Positions 7,740-14,999 of a stretch of 51,042 nt of DNA are shown here, one piece after another (the first letter of the stretch is position 1; each line of letters starts with the position of its first letter). Made by a program: the position numbers and the translations under genes. Below the pieces are notes generated by a model. That model worked only from the letters and a program-made list of their open reading frames with translations, was not told the origin of the DNA and did no database searches. This stretch comes from an uncultured Clostridia bacterium (lineage in GTDB: Bacteria; Bacillota; Clostridia; TANB77; CAG-508): assembly GCA_934167135.1 (NCBI GenBank), contig CAKPKI010000001.1, positions 1 through 51,042 on the forward strand. The letters run 5' to 3'.

Positions 7740-7921
7740 TTAAATACTCTTTTCACCAAGTTCTTTCCACATTACATTAAAATATTCGCTAAATTTAGGA
7801 TTTTCTCTGCAATTTAATGGTGTTCTATTTTTCATTTCAAAATCAATATTGTGTATGTTTTTTACTGTAGCTGGTCTTTCTGATAATACAATGACTCTAT
7901 CTGACATACTTATTGCTTCTG
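7740..7921 (-). pseudogene. ABC importer ATPase, C-terminal fragment
   Basis: The minus strand encodes EAISMSDRVIVLSERPATVK, continues to MWKELGEKSI and stops at 7740. This is the normal C-terminal end (after the H-loop) of a TauB/SsuB-type ATPase. It joins in frame to the N-terminal fragment ending THDISE at 14999-15569 through the shared CTTCTG. 571 + 176 bases make exactly 249 codons, the usual length of the family. The gene was split by the serine-recombinase element between the two pieces. Confidence 0.9.
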
Positions 7922-7945
7922 GTTTATGTCAAAATAGACTGTCAT
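7921..7945 (+). other. Left attachment arm of the element
   Basis: The arm next to the core CTTCTG starts GGTTTATGTCAAAATAGAC. It matches the reverse complement of the right arm (14974-14999), which starts GGTAGATTACAAAGTAGAC, at most positions. This symmetry about the core is typical of serine-integrase attP half-sites. Confidence 0.7.
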
Positions 7946-8421
7946 TTTTTATAAATTTTCTTATTTATAATATAATCAACAAATATTGTTAGTTTGTTCT
8001 TTATTTCATCTGAATATGATAAGAAATTATAATTTAATGAGCCACAGATATATCCTAAATCCAGTATTTCATTTGAATTCAAATCAACTACAATTATTTC
8101 ATCTTTATTATCAAACATTCTACTATCTATTAGTTCTTCTGCATTAAAATTTATAAATTCTTTACCTTCAATATTTTCTTTAAAGATTATACTATCTTTT
8201 TTTACTAAAATATCTGCTTCATTGTCAGCGATATCCATAATTTCAAATTTAAAATAATCTATGTTTAATTCTCTTTTTAAATACGCTATTAATCTATCTT
8301 CAATAAAATCCTTTTTTTGGTACAAAATTTTTCTTATTCCTTGCAATTCTTCTTTAGCTTCTTTTAATTTTAATTCTGCATTTGATTCTATTTTTAATAG
8401 TTTTTGATATGATTGTATCAT
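7942..8421 (-). CDS. Unknown protein at the left end of the element
   Basis: A 159-residue acidic protein. The first 35 residues look coiled-coil (KLLKIESNAELKLKEAKEEL). The rest is a mixed alpha/beta region with IIVVDLNSNEILDLGYICGSLNYNFL. It has no membrane segment or recognisable catalytic motif. It follows the LysR gene by about 50 bp on the same strand, behind a GAAAGGAAAAC ribosome site. Its stop codon lies next to the left attachment arm, so the coding end and the recombination site nearly touch. Function unknown; perhaps part of the Csx3-like/LysR unit. Confidence 0.65.
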   Translation of the reverse strand: MIQSYQKLLKIESNAELKLKEAKEELQGIRKILYQKKDFIEDRLIAYLKRELNIDYFKFEIMDIADNEADILVKKDSIIFKENIEGKEFINFNAEELIDSRMFDNKDEIIVVDLNSNEILDLGYICGSLNYNFLSYSDEIKNKLTIFVDYIINKKIYKK

Positions 8422-8472
8422 TTGTTTTCCTTTCTTTGTTCTTTTTTGAACAAATTTGTATTAATAAACCTA

Positions 8473-9363
8473 TTATAAATTATAATATTGTTTTATTTTT
8501 TTTACTAATTCAAGTGTTGCCTTATTACACATGTTCTTTTTTAATGTTGCAATTCCCTCTTTCAATTCTGATAAGTCTAATTTTTGTATAATTTTTATAT
8601 TATCTTTAATATCGCTTAAATTTTCCGTATTGGTAAATCCAATCCCCATATCATTAAGTACAAGCCTTTTCATTATTGAGGAACTTGAAACTTCGTAATC
8701 AGCAGTTAAAGATATATTTTCTTTATTACAAAAATCATCCAATATTTTCTTTTTTGCTGATAACGATTTTGGCAATATCAATTTATGATTTTCAATCTCT
8801 TTAAAATCTTTAATTGGATTCTTTTCTAAATACTGCTTACTAGCAAAAAAGCTAAAACTTGAATCCTTTAATGGTATAATTTCAATATTTGAGTATTTTT
8901 TGTCTTTATATGGTAAATTTAATACAACTATATCTAATTCTCCATTTGCTAATTTCTGCATTAATACATCAGTTATTCCACTACCAATAGAAACTTCAAT
9001 ATCTGGATATTCTTTTATAAACTCTAAAAGTGGTTCAAATATTAAAGATGATAATAAAGAATTGCCTCCTCCTATTCTTATTTTTCCCTTTTCTAGATTA
9101 ATGTATTTCGAAAATATGTTTTCTGCATTATTCATAGTTTCTATACTATTTTTTATATATTCATATAAATTTTTACCTTCTTCTGTTAATTCTACACCAT
9201 TTTTGTTTCTGTAAAAAACTTTTCCTCCTAATATATTTTCAAGTTTTTGTATTGATTGTGTTATTGCTGATTGCGAAATATACATACTTTCAGCGGTTTT
9301 TGAAATATTTTTATATTTTACTACTTCATAAAATACCTTATATAATTCTAAATTTGTATTCAT
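8473..9363 (-). CDS. LysR-family transcriptional regulator
   Basis: 296 residues with the classic N-terminal winged HTH (LELYKVFYEVVKYKNISKTA, then ESMYISQSAITQSIQKLE) and a periplasmic-binding-protein-like effector domain from about residue 85. The start is ATG 9363, because a TTG four codons upstream overlaps the GGAGG. It starts 15 bp after the Csx3-like gene ends, with its ribosome site in the gap, so the two are one transcript. LysR proteins usually regulate a neighbouring promoter in response to a small ligand. The unusual point is the partnership with a nucleotide-signalling-type protein. Confidence 0.92.
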   Translation of the reverse strand: MNTNLELYKVFYEVVKYKNISKTAESMYISQSAITQSIQKLENILGGKVFYRNKNGVELTEEGKNLYEYIKNSIETMNNAENIFSKYINLEKGKIRIGGGNSLLSSLIFEPLLEFIKEYPDIEVSIGSGITDVLMQKLANGELDIVVLNLPYKDKKYSNIEIIPLKDSSFSFFASKQYLEKNPIKDFKEIENHKLILPKSLSAKKKILDDFCNKENISLTADYEVSSSSIMKRLVLNDMGIGFTNTENLSDIKDNIKIIQKLDLSELKEGIATLKKNMCNKATLELVKKIKQYYNL

Positions 9364-9377
9364 CTTATCCTCCAATA

Positions 9378-10859
9378 TTAATTTTTAGATATACCATCAT
9401 CTCGAGTTGTTGCATTTAATGATTTTTCTTGTTTTTTACTCTTTGTTTCTTCATTAGTTTCTTTTGGCAATTCTACTTGAAATGCTTTTTTTTCGTTTGA
9501 AATAGGTTCTGTTGGATATATTATATTAGATTTTATTGTATCATCTAAATATTTCATTTTTTCCTTGTTTTCTTTAATATTAGCAAATATCTTTTTTATT
9601 TTGGAAATTATTCCTTGTTCTTCTTTTATTGCTAATGCTTTTGTTTTGGTCTTTTTATCATTAAAGTATTGATTAATATTTATTCCATCTGCACCATCAA
9701 CAATTTTTCCTATGTCTTTTTCATTATTTGAATATATGCATGTAAAACCATTACCTGGCTGAAATGTAAATATTTTATTTGAGTCATAACTGTTAATTAT
9801 TGAGGCTAGTAACCAATGTGTCATTCTTCCTGATAAATACAAATTTTTGTTTTCTTTTATTTCTGGTAATACACATTTTTCATAATCCTCTAATGAATAT
9901 TGTTCTTTTGTAAGGTCAATATCCATAAAAAGATTTTCCTTATTTTCAATAATATTATAGGCTAAGCCCTCTGTTTGTTTTAAACCTTTTTTCTTAGGAA
10001 TTTCCTTTATTGGAATATATTCACTTTTTCTTGCGTCATATATACTTACATCTTTTGCCCCTTGTTGTTTTAATGCTTTACATATAGCCCCCAAAACAAA
10101 ATTCGCCCTAACTCCATTTATTTTTATAGGTTGGTTTGATTTTATTTTTGTTTGTATATTTTTATATATTTGTGGCAATGCCTCAGAAGTCCATTTTACT
10201 TTTTTTATTGCTGTTCCATCTTCTGTTATTAACTCTTTTCCATATCCTAGTTCAAACCCTAATTCTGTATCATCAATCATTGTTTCTTTAATATCTTTAT
10301 GTTGAATTTCATCTTTTTCTGCATATTTGCTCTTTTGAATAATATCTGATACTAACGATTCTATTACAGTTGATTTGTTCAAAAGTTCTCCTCTTTTTAG
10401 TCCTACTATTTTACCTTGTAAATATGGTTCTTTTGAATATATTTCTTCTTGTCCTTCTAATCTAGAATCTATACACCCTACACAGTCTAGTCCCAGTGAT
10501 TGCCCAAATTGTAACCATTCATTTTTCTTTTCTTCATTATTGCTTAATACTACAAAACTATCACAGTGTTGAAAAACTTGCTTATTTTCTTTTGAAATTA
10601 CTCCTCCAACATCAACTAATACTATTTCATTTGTTTGATTGTCTATTGCTTGGCATGCATTATTTATAAAACTATCAGTGAACTTTCCTTTTTTTCTTAC
10701 AATTTCTATTTCTTTTTGATTTTTGTTGTTGCTCCAAGTTCCCTCTCCATCAGGACATGCTCTGATAATTGTATAAGCATTTGTTGGCATTTTGTCAATT
10801 AAATTTGCTATAAATACAGTTTTGCCAGAATGAGGTGGCCCACAAAAAACTATCTTCAT
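9378..10859 (-). CDS. P-loop NTPase fused to two Csx3-like domains
   Basis: 493 residues. The N-terminal NTPase has Walker A GPPHSGKT (7-14), the motif DGEGTW (37-42) and Walker-B-like VLVDVGG (80-86), as I recall from the P-loop domain fused to Csx3 in some CRISPR loci. Two Csx3-like domains follow. The first (about 225-290) has ING-R and IYDAR (273-277). The second (about 325-385) has LSGRMTHWL (342-350), close to the SGRGPIWL of archaeal Csx3, but FQPG where Csx3 has YDPR. Csx3/Crn3 is a cyclic-tetra-adenylate ring nuclease; each domain here keeps only part of the usual site. The tail (400-493) is charged and low complexity. There is no CRISPR array or cas gene in the window. Assignment is from memory of the family. 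Confidence 0.65.
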   Translation of the reverse strand: MKIVFCGPPHSGKTVFIANLIDKMPTNAYTIIRACPDGEGTWSNNKNQKEIEIVRKKGKFTDSFINNACQAIDNQTNEIVLVDVGGVISKENKQVFQHCDSFVVLSNNEEKKNEWLQFGQSLGLDCVGCIDSRLEGQEEIYSKEPYLQGKIVGLKRGELLNKSTVIESLVSDIIQKSKYAEKDEIQHKDIKETMIDDTELGFELGYGKELITEDGTAIKKVKWTSEALPQIYKNIQTKIKSNQPIKINGVRANFVLGAICKALKQQGAKDVSIYDARKSEYIPIKEIPKKKGLKQTEGLAYNIIENKENLFMDIDLTKEQYSLEDYEKCVLPEIKENKNLYLSGRMTHWLLASIINSYDSNKIFTFQPGNGFTCIYSNNEKDIGKIVDGADGININQYFNDKKTKTKALAIKEEQGIISKIKKIFANIKENKEKMKYLDDTIKSNIIYPTEPISNEKKAFQVELPKETNEETKSKKQEKSLNATTRDDGISKN

Positions 10860-10966
10860 TTGTTTCTCCTTTTATATTATAATTTTTTTATTTTTTCTAA
10901 CTATTTATAATATATAGAAAAAAATAAAAATAATCAAGTGGTTTCTTTTAAAATTAATGAAAATAT

Positions 10967-11220
10967 GTCACTGGTTAATGGTTTATTTTTAATTAATACA
11001 AAGAAATCCTTGAAATATAAGCTTTTTATTGCATTCCTCGGTTTATTACAAAATTTAAGAAATTCTAATTTGTTTTATGGGTCCTTTCCACTATCGTGAA
11101 CTCTTACCATAAAACTGCATAGAATTTCTAAAATTTTTCCATGCACATTCGTCATTTCATTCAAAGCTTATATTTCAAGGATTTCTTTTGAAAATTTTAT
11201 CAAAACCATTATCCTGTAAC
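10967..11220. repeat. MITE copy 1 (inside the recombinase element)
   Basis: 254 bp, ending GTCAC...GTAAC, with long imperfect terminal inverted repeats containing GAAATCCTTGAAATATAAGC. Nearly the whole unit folds back on itself, with TTTTATGG/CCATAAAA near the loop. It is closely similar to 22404-22659 in opposite orientation. The flanking 8-mers GAAAATAT and AAAAATAT look like a target duplication with one change. It fills most of the gene-free stretch 10860-11284 and codes for nothing. Confidence 0.85.
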
Positions 11221-11284
11221 AAAAATATTACTACTCTGAAAACAAACAGCTCTCTTTTCATAGTAGTAACATAAAAATTATTAT

Positions 11285-11941
11285 CTATTTCATATTTAAT
11301 TGCTTATTTAATTTATTAGTCAATATTTTTTGTCTAATCATATTTATAGCATATGCTACTATTGCAATCACACCATACAAAATCAATATATTTTTGATAT
11401 CTATATCTGTAGAATATTGAACTTTTGTTGGATTAATTTCATTAATTGCTTTATTTAGAATCATTTCATATCCAATATTTATAATAAAAGTAGAAACAGC
11501 TATTATCATAAAAGCAACTATTAATTCAATAATTACTTGTTTTTTTGAGGTCTTCTGGATTGCAACTATGTAGATTATAGTTCCTAATACAATGCCTATT
11601 ATCAATGTTAAAGAATATACTCGCATAATTCTGTTTGTTGAAAATATACTAATAAGTTTATATAAAGATATTCCTTCTGAAGGATAATCTTCTCCATATA
11701 ATTCTTTTTCTTCTTTTGCTTTTTTATCAATTTGTTCAGCCTGTTCTTGATAAGCTTTTCCAATTTCAATTAAAGTTTCAGAATCGCTGTCCAAACTATT
11801 TATTATTTCTAATTGAGTATTCTCATATACAGATGATAAAAACAAAGTCGTAGTTCCTATAAATACAGATATTATAACTGTATATAAAATTGTTACTAAT
11901 AGTTTTTTTATTGAAAATTTTTTGAATTCTATTTTCTTCAT
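11285..11941 (-). CDS. Four-TM membrane protein paired with a LytTR regulator
   Basis: 218 residues. Predicted membrane segments are near residues 13-35, 107-128, 137-160 and 183-203 (LLVTILYTVIISVFIGTTTL, YSLTLIIGIVLGTIIYIVA, IELIVAFMIIAVSTFIINIG, ILILYGVIAIVAYAINMI). A 65-residue hydrophilic, acidic loop lies after the first. The gene follows the LytTR gene with TGATATG spacing, and AGGAG lies 8 nt before the ATG. Small LytTR regulators are often encoded with a DUF3021-type membrane protein that acts as the sensor or antagonist. This one has a longer extracytoplasmic loop than usual. Role inferred from context. Confidence 0.7.
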   Translation of the reverse strand: MKKIEFKKFSIKKLLVTILYTVIISVFIGTTTLFLSSVYENTQLEIINSLDSDSETLIEIGKAYQEQAEQIDKKAKEEKELYGEDYPSEGISLYKLISIFSTNRIMRVYSLTLIIGIVLGTIIYIVAIQKTSKKQVIIELIVAFMIIAVSTFIINIGYEMILNKAINEINPTKVQYSTDIDIKNILILYGVIAIVAYAINMIRQKILTNKLNKQLNMK

Positions 11942-11942
11942 A

Positions 11943-12407
11943 TCACTCACTCCTATCTTTTAAAAATCTCATAATTTCTGTTGTTTTCCTTTTTGAAACA
12001 CTTTCTTCATTTCCATCTTTAAATTTAACTATTATCTTTCCAATGATACTCGTATTAAAGCATTTAACATGATTTATATTTATAATTGATGAATTAGATA
12101 TTCTAATAAAGTCCTTTGAAGGGAGTGCCTCTTCAAGATAATACAATTTTTCTTTTATTTTATAAACTCCGTCTTTTGTTTTACAAAAGTTATTTTTTTC
12201 TTCACTAAAAAACATTATTACATCTGATACATTAATTATAAAAATATCATTATTTTGCATAGCAATTATCTGTTTTATTGACTTAGAATTTTTTGATAAT
12301 AATTCATTTTCTAATTTTTGTACTTCTTCATTTTTTTCTGGTGCATTAATGCACACTTCTATGCTTTGAAATTCACTTGAAATATTAGTACATACTTTAA
12401 ATTCCAT
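11943..12407 (-). CDS. LytTR-domain DNA-binding regulator
   Basis: 154 residues with no receiver domain. The N-terminal 60 residues are a small linker. The C-terminal LytTR domain shows the beta-strand pattern NNDIFIINVSDVIMFFSEEK, LEEALPSKDFIRISNSSIIN and VKCFNTSIIGKIIVKFKDG. Such proteins bind pairs of 9-bp repeats spaced 12 bp apart. Exactly such a pair lies upstream of this gene (12474-12503), so autoregulation is likely. AGGAGG lies 6 nt before the ATG. It forms an operon with the membrane protein downstream. Confidence 0.9.
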   Translation of the reverse strand: MEFKVCTNISSEFQSIEVCINAPEKNEEVQKLENELLSKNSKSIKQIIAMQNNDIFIINVSDVIMFFSEEKNNFCKTKDGVYKIKEKLYYLEEALPSKDFIRISNSSIININHVKCFNTSIIGKIIVKFKDGNEESVSKRKTTEIMRFLKDRSE

Positions 12408-12425
12408 TTTACACCTCCTGAAATT

Positions 12426-12454
12426 ATTATAGCAATAATCATTTTCCTTTTCAA
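12426..12454 (-). promoter_or_regulatory. Promoter of the LytTR operon
   Basis: TTGAAA (12454-12449), 17 bp, then TATAAT (12431-12426), reading leftward into the LytTR gene. Confidence 0.75.
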
Positions 12455-12473
12455 TGTTTTGGTATTTTATTAA

Positions 12474-12503
12474 GATAACTGTATTGTTTTCTTAGACAAC
12501 TGT
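12474..12503 (-). promoter_or_regulatory. LytTR/AgrA-type operator (9-12-9 direct repeat)
   Basis: On the minus strand ACAGTTGTC and ACAGTTATC are separated by exactly 12 bp, the spacing and sequence type (ACAGTTAAG-like) bound by AgrA-class LytTR domains. The pair lies about 20 bp upstream of the -35 box of the LytTR gene. Confidence 0.8.
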
Positions 12504-12532
12504 TATATACCAGTGCAAATAAGAAGAACTAC

Positions 12533-14080
12533 CTAGGTAATTCTGTTTAATTGCTTAAAATTGAAATATAAATCTACCTGTTTATCTTGATGTATCTCAA
12601 TTTTATTAATAATTACTTTCATAAATTCTGGTGTTAGTTCTTTTAACGCAAAAAATTCTTGTACAATACTTTTTATTTTTTCTGTATCATCTTGTTTTAA
12701 TTCTCCTTTTTGTTTTTTAATTTCTATGTATTCTTTTTCTTTTTGTTTTATTTCATCTCCAAATTTTTTCAATAATCTTTCATACATTTCTTCACTTATT
12801 TTATTGTTTAATTTGTCTATATACATTTGTTCAATATTATTATTTATCAATTTTATCTCGCTTTCTAATTTTTGAAGTATTTTTCCATAATCATATTTTG
12901 TCATTCCTCTTTTTACTTCTAATTCTATTTTTTCACTATCTATTTTTTGAAATAAATTTTTAATATAATTAATTATAATATCTTCTAAATTATTATAACT
13001 AAATCCATGTGATGTGCAAAGCCCTAATTTTGAATTTCTGCGATAATTATTGCATACCATATAATAATTACCGTTCTTTTTTCCTCTTACACCTATTTTA
13101 TGCTTACATTCGTAACAGAAAAGCAATCCATCTAGCAAAAACATATTCTTTTTTTCATTTCTATTGTAGCTCTGAACTATTACCATTTTTTGCACAACAT
13201 CAAATACTTTTTTATCTATTATTGGTTCATGTGTATTTTCTACAACAACCCATTTTTCTTCTGGATTTTGTCTGATTTTTCTATTTTTATAACTTATTCT
13301 ACTTCTTTTATTTTGCACTGTTGTGCCTATATAAACCTTGTTTTTTAATATATTTTTTACTGTTTTATTTTCCCAAAAAGTTTCTTTATTATATCTTGAT
13401 TTATTAGCTGTCGGAATATTGTTGCTATTTAAATAATCTCTTATTGTTCCAACTTGATTTCCATTAGATGCCATATTAAAAATGCTTCTTACAATTTTTG
13501 CCTCTTGCTCATAAATTATTAATTTATTTTTATCATTTGAATCTTTTATGTATCCAAGTGGCGTTTTTCCACCTACCCATTTTCCTTGTTTTTGCATAGT
13601 GTGCATTGCTGTTCTGATTTTTTTTGATAAGTCTTTTGAATACATATCATTTAATATTGATTTAAATGGTGCAATATCATTGTTGCCATTTGATGTTTCA
13701 AAAGTATCTATTCCATCTGTTACTGAAACATATCTTACATTATTTTCTGGGAACCATTTTTCTATATATTCTCCCGTTTCTATATAGTCACGACCTAAAC
13801 GAGATAAGTCTTTTGTTACAACCATATTAATTTTTCCGTTTTCTATATCTCTTATCATCCTTTGAAAATCTGGTCTATTAAAATTTGTCCCTGTAAAACC
13901 TTGATCTATATATGTATCTATTAATTTATAATTTTCCCCTAATTTTTGCACATATTCTGTTAGTAATGTTCTTTGATTTTTTATGCTTTCACTTTCATCA
14001 TATCCTCTGTCTACATCTTCTTTTGATAGTCTTATATAAATTGCTACTTTGTATGTCGTTTTCTCTTTTTGTTCAAGCAT
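12533..14080 (-). CDS. Large serine recombinase of the element
   Basis: 515 residues. The resolvase catalytic domain starts VAIYIRLSKED with nucleophile S19 and contains VTKDLSRLGRDY and the E-helix. A recombinase domain (GKTPLGYIKDSNDKN..., TVKNILKNKVYIG) follows. Next come a zinc ribbon with FCYECKHKIG and CNNYRR...LCTSH (about 322-362) and a long coiled coil (about 395-455). This is the TnpX/large-serine-integrase layout. It catalyses integration and excision through the attachment sites at the element ends. GAAAGGAGGCAAA precedes the ATG. A 36-residue protein is encoded just upstream. Confidence 0.95.
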   Translation of the reverse strand: MLEQKEKTTYKVAIYIRLSKEDVDRGYDESESIKNQRTLLTEYVQKLGENYKLIDTYIDQGFTGTNFNRPDFQRMIRDIENGKINMVVTKDLSRLGRDYIETGEYIEKWFPENNVRYVSVTDGIDTFETSNGNNDIAPFKSILNDMYSKDLSKKIRTAMHTMQKQGKWVGGKTPLGYIKDSNDKNKLIIYEQEAKIVRSIFNMASNGNQVGTIRDYLNSNNIPTANKSRYNKETFWENKTVKNILKNKVYIGTTVQNKRSRISYKNRKIRQNPEEKWVVVENTHEPIIDKKVFDVVQKMVIVQSYNRNEKKNMFLLDGLLFCYECKHKIGVRGKKNGNYYMVCNNYRRNSKLGLCTSHGFSYNNLEDIIINYIKNLFQKIDSEKIELEVKRGMTKYDYGKILQKLESEIKLINNNIEQMYIDKLNNKISEEMYERLLKKFGDEIKQKEKEYIEIKKQKGELKQDDTEKIKSIVQEFFALKELTPEFMKVIINKIEIHQDKQVDLYFNFKQLNRIT

Positions 14081-14092
14081 TTTGCCTCCTTT

Positions 14093-14203
14093 CTATGCTT
14101 GAATATTTTTCTTAAAAATATTCATTATTAAATGCTTTATTACTTCTTCTAATTCCTTACCTTTTTCATCAAAGTACATATTAATTTTGAAATTCTTATT
14201 CAT
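14093..14203 (-). CDS. 36-residue protein preceding the recombinase
   Basis: A short gene starting MNKNFKINMYFDEKGKELEE and ending 12 bp before the recombinase start codon, with GGGAGAG upstream of its ATG. Small proteins of this style (beta hairpin plus amphipathic helix) commonly precede serine recombinases in clostridial transposons (TnpW-like). Probable recombination accessory or translational coupler; inferred from position. Confidence 0.55.
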   Translation of the reverse strand: MNKNFKINMYFDEKGKELEEVIKHLIMNIFKKNIQA

Positions 14204-14320
14204 ATTAACTCACTCTCCCTATACTATATATACATCTATTTTCTTATAAAAATTCTCTTTTTTATTTAATTACTGGCAATTTTTTGGAATGCATCCCAAA
14301 ATCAGCTTATAAATAGTTCA

Positions 14321-14363
14321 AGGGTAGCTATGTGACAGCTTTTCGCTATCACACACCTACCCT
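14321..14363. repeat. Strong composite hairpin inside the element
   Basis: AGGGTAG (14321-14327) and CTACCCT (14357-14363) enclose a second, closely spaced stem, TGTGACAGC/GCTATCACA. Neither strand has a T-tract behind it, so it is not an obvious terminator. It lies between the mini-MYG1 stop codon and the 36-residue gene, in an otherwise empty 165-bp stretch. It may be a structured RNA end, a protein-binding site or an origin of transfer. Confidence 0.55.
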
Positions 14364-14368
14364 AGTAA

Positions 14369-14830
14369 TTAAAATATGTTATCATTATATTTTACTAAAT
14401 TAATTGCCGAATCTAATGTTTCAGTGCAACATAATTTCCCTCGAATATCTACATATAATAAATCGCTAATATTAGACAAGCTTCTTGCTTGCTTAATATC
14501 ACTTATAACAATTTCTTTTTTAAAGTTCATATCTTTGTCAATTATTCTAATATCATAACATTTTCTTTTTGATTTGAATATCAAATATTTTACATTTTTA
14601 TTCTTCTGATGATGATCAAATTCTCCTAATCCTATATCAAAAACTAACTTATTATTTGTATTTCTATTCTCTATACTTGGAACTCTAATTAATTTTATTT
14701 CTTTAAAAATTTTACTTAAAAATACAGTTGATATTACATCATCTACATGAAATGTTCCTGAATGTGTAACAAAATTTGCTTTGTTATACTGCTTTGTTAT
14801 TTTTATATTTTTATACTTAAACATTTTCAT
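14369..14830 (-). CDS. Miniature MYG1-family-like protein
   Basis: 153 residues from the ATG at 14830 (GGTGAAGATA upstream); a longer frame to 14896 has no clear ribosome site. The N-terminal part matches the MYG1/UPF0160 signature: FVTHSGTFHVDDVISTVFL, then LVFDIGLGEFDHHQ, with the histidines and aspartates of a metal site. Normal family members are about 290 residues. Here DHHQ runs within a few residues into CYDIRIIDKDM and LYVDIRGKLCCTETLDSAINL, which resemble the family's C-terminus, so the middle half is missing. MYG1 proteins act as 3'-5' RNA exonucleases. Whether this short form is active is unknown. Confidence 0.65.
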   Translation of the reverse strand: MKMFKYKNIKITKQYNKANFVTHSGTFHVDDVISTVFLSKIFKEIKLIRVPSIENRNTNNKLVFDIGLGEFDHHQKNKNVKYLIFKSKRKCYDIRIIDKDMNFKKEIVISDIKQARSLSNISDLLYVDIRGKLCCTETLDSAINLVKYNDNIF

Positions 14831-14973
14831 TATCTTCACCTTTTTCATTATATTACTATTAATTGCGTATTTCAATATACTTAATTTACCTTTCAAGATC
14901 TTTCACAACTACTATATTATGTAAATTTTATCAAAATCATTACATTTTCATCAAATTCAAATTGTTTTATCTA

Positions 14974-14999
14974 GCATACTGTCTACTTTGTAATCTACC
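14974..14999 (-). other. Right attachment arm of the element
   Basis: Read on the minus strand it starts GGTAGATTACAAAGTAGACA directly beside the core CTTCTG repeat. It is the inverted partner of the left arm at 7921-7945. Confidence 0.7.
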
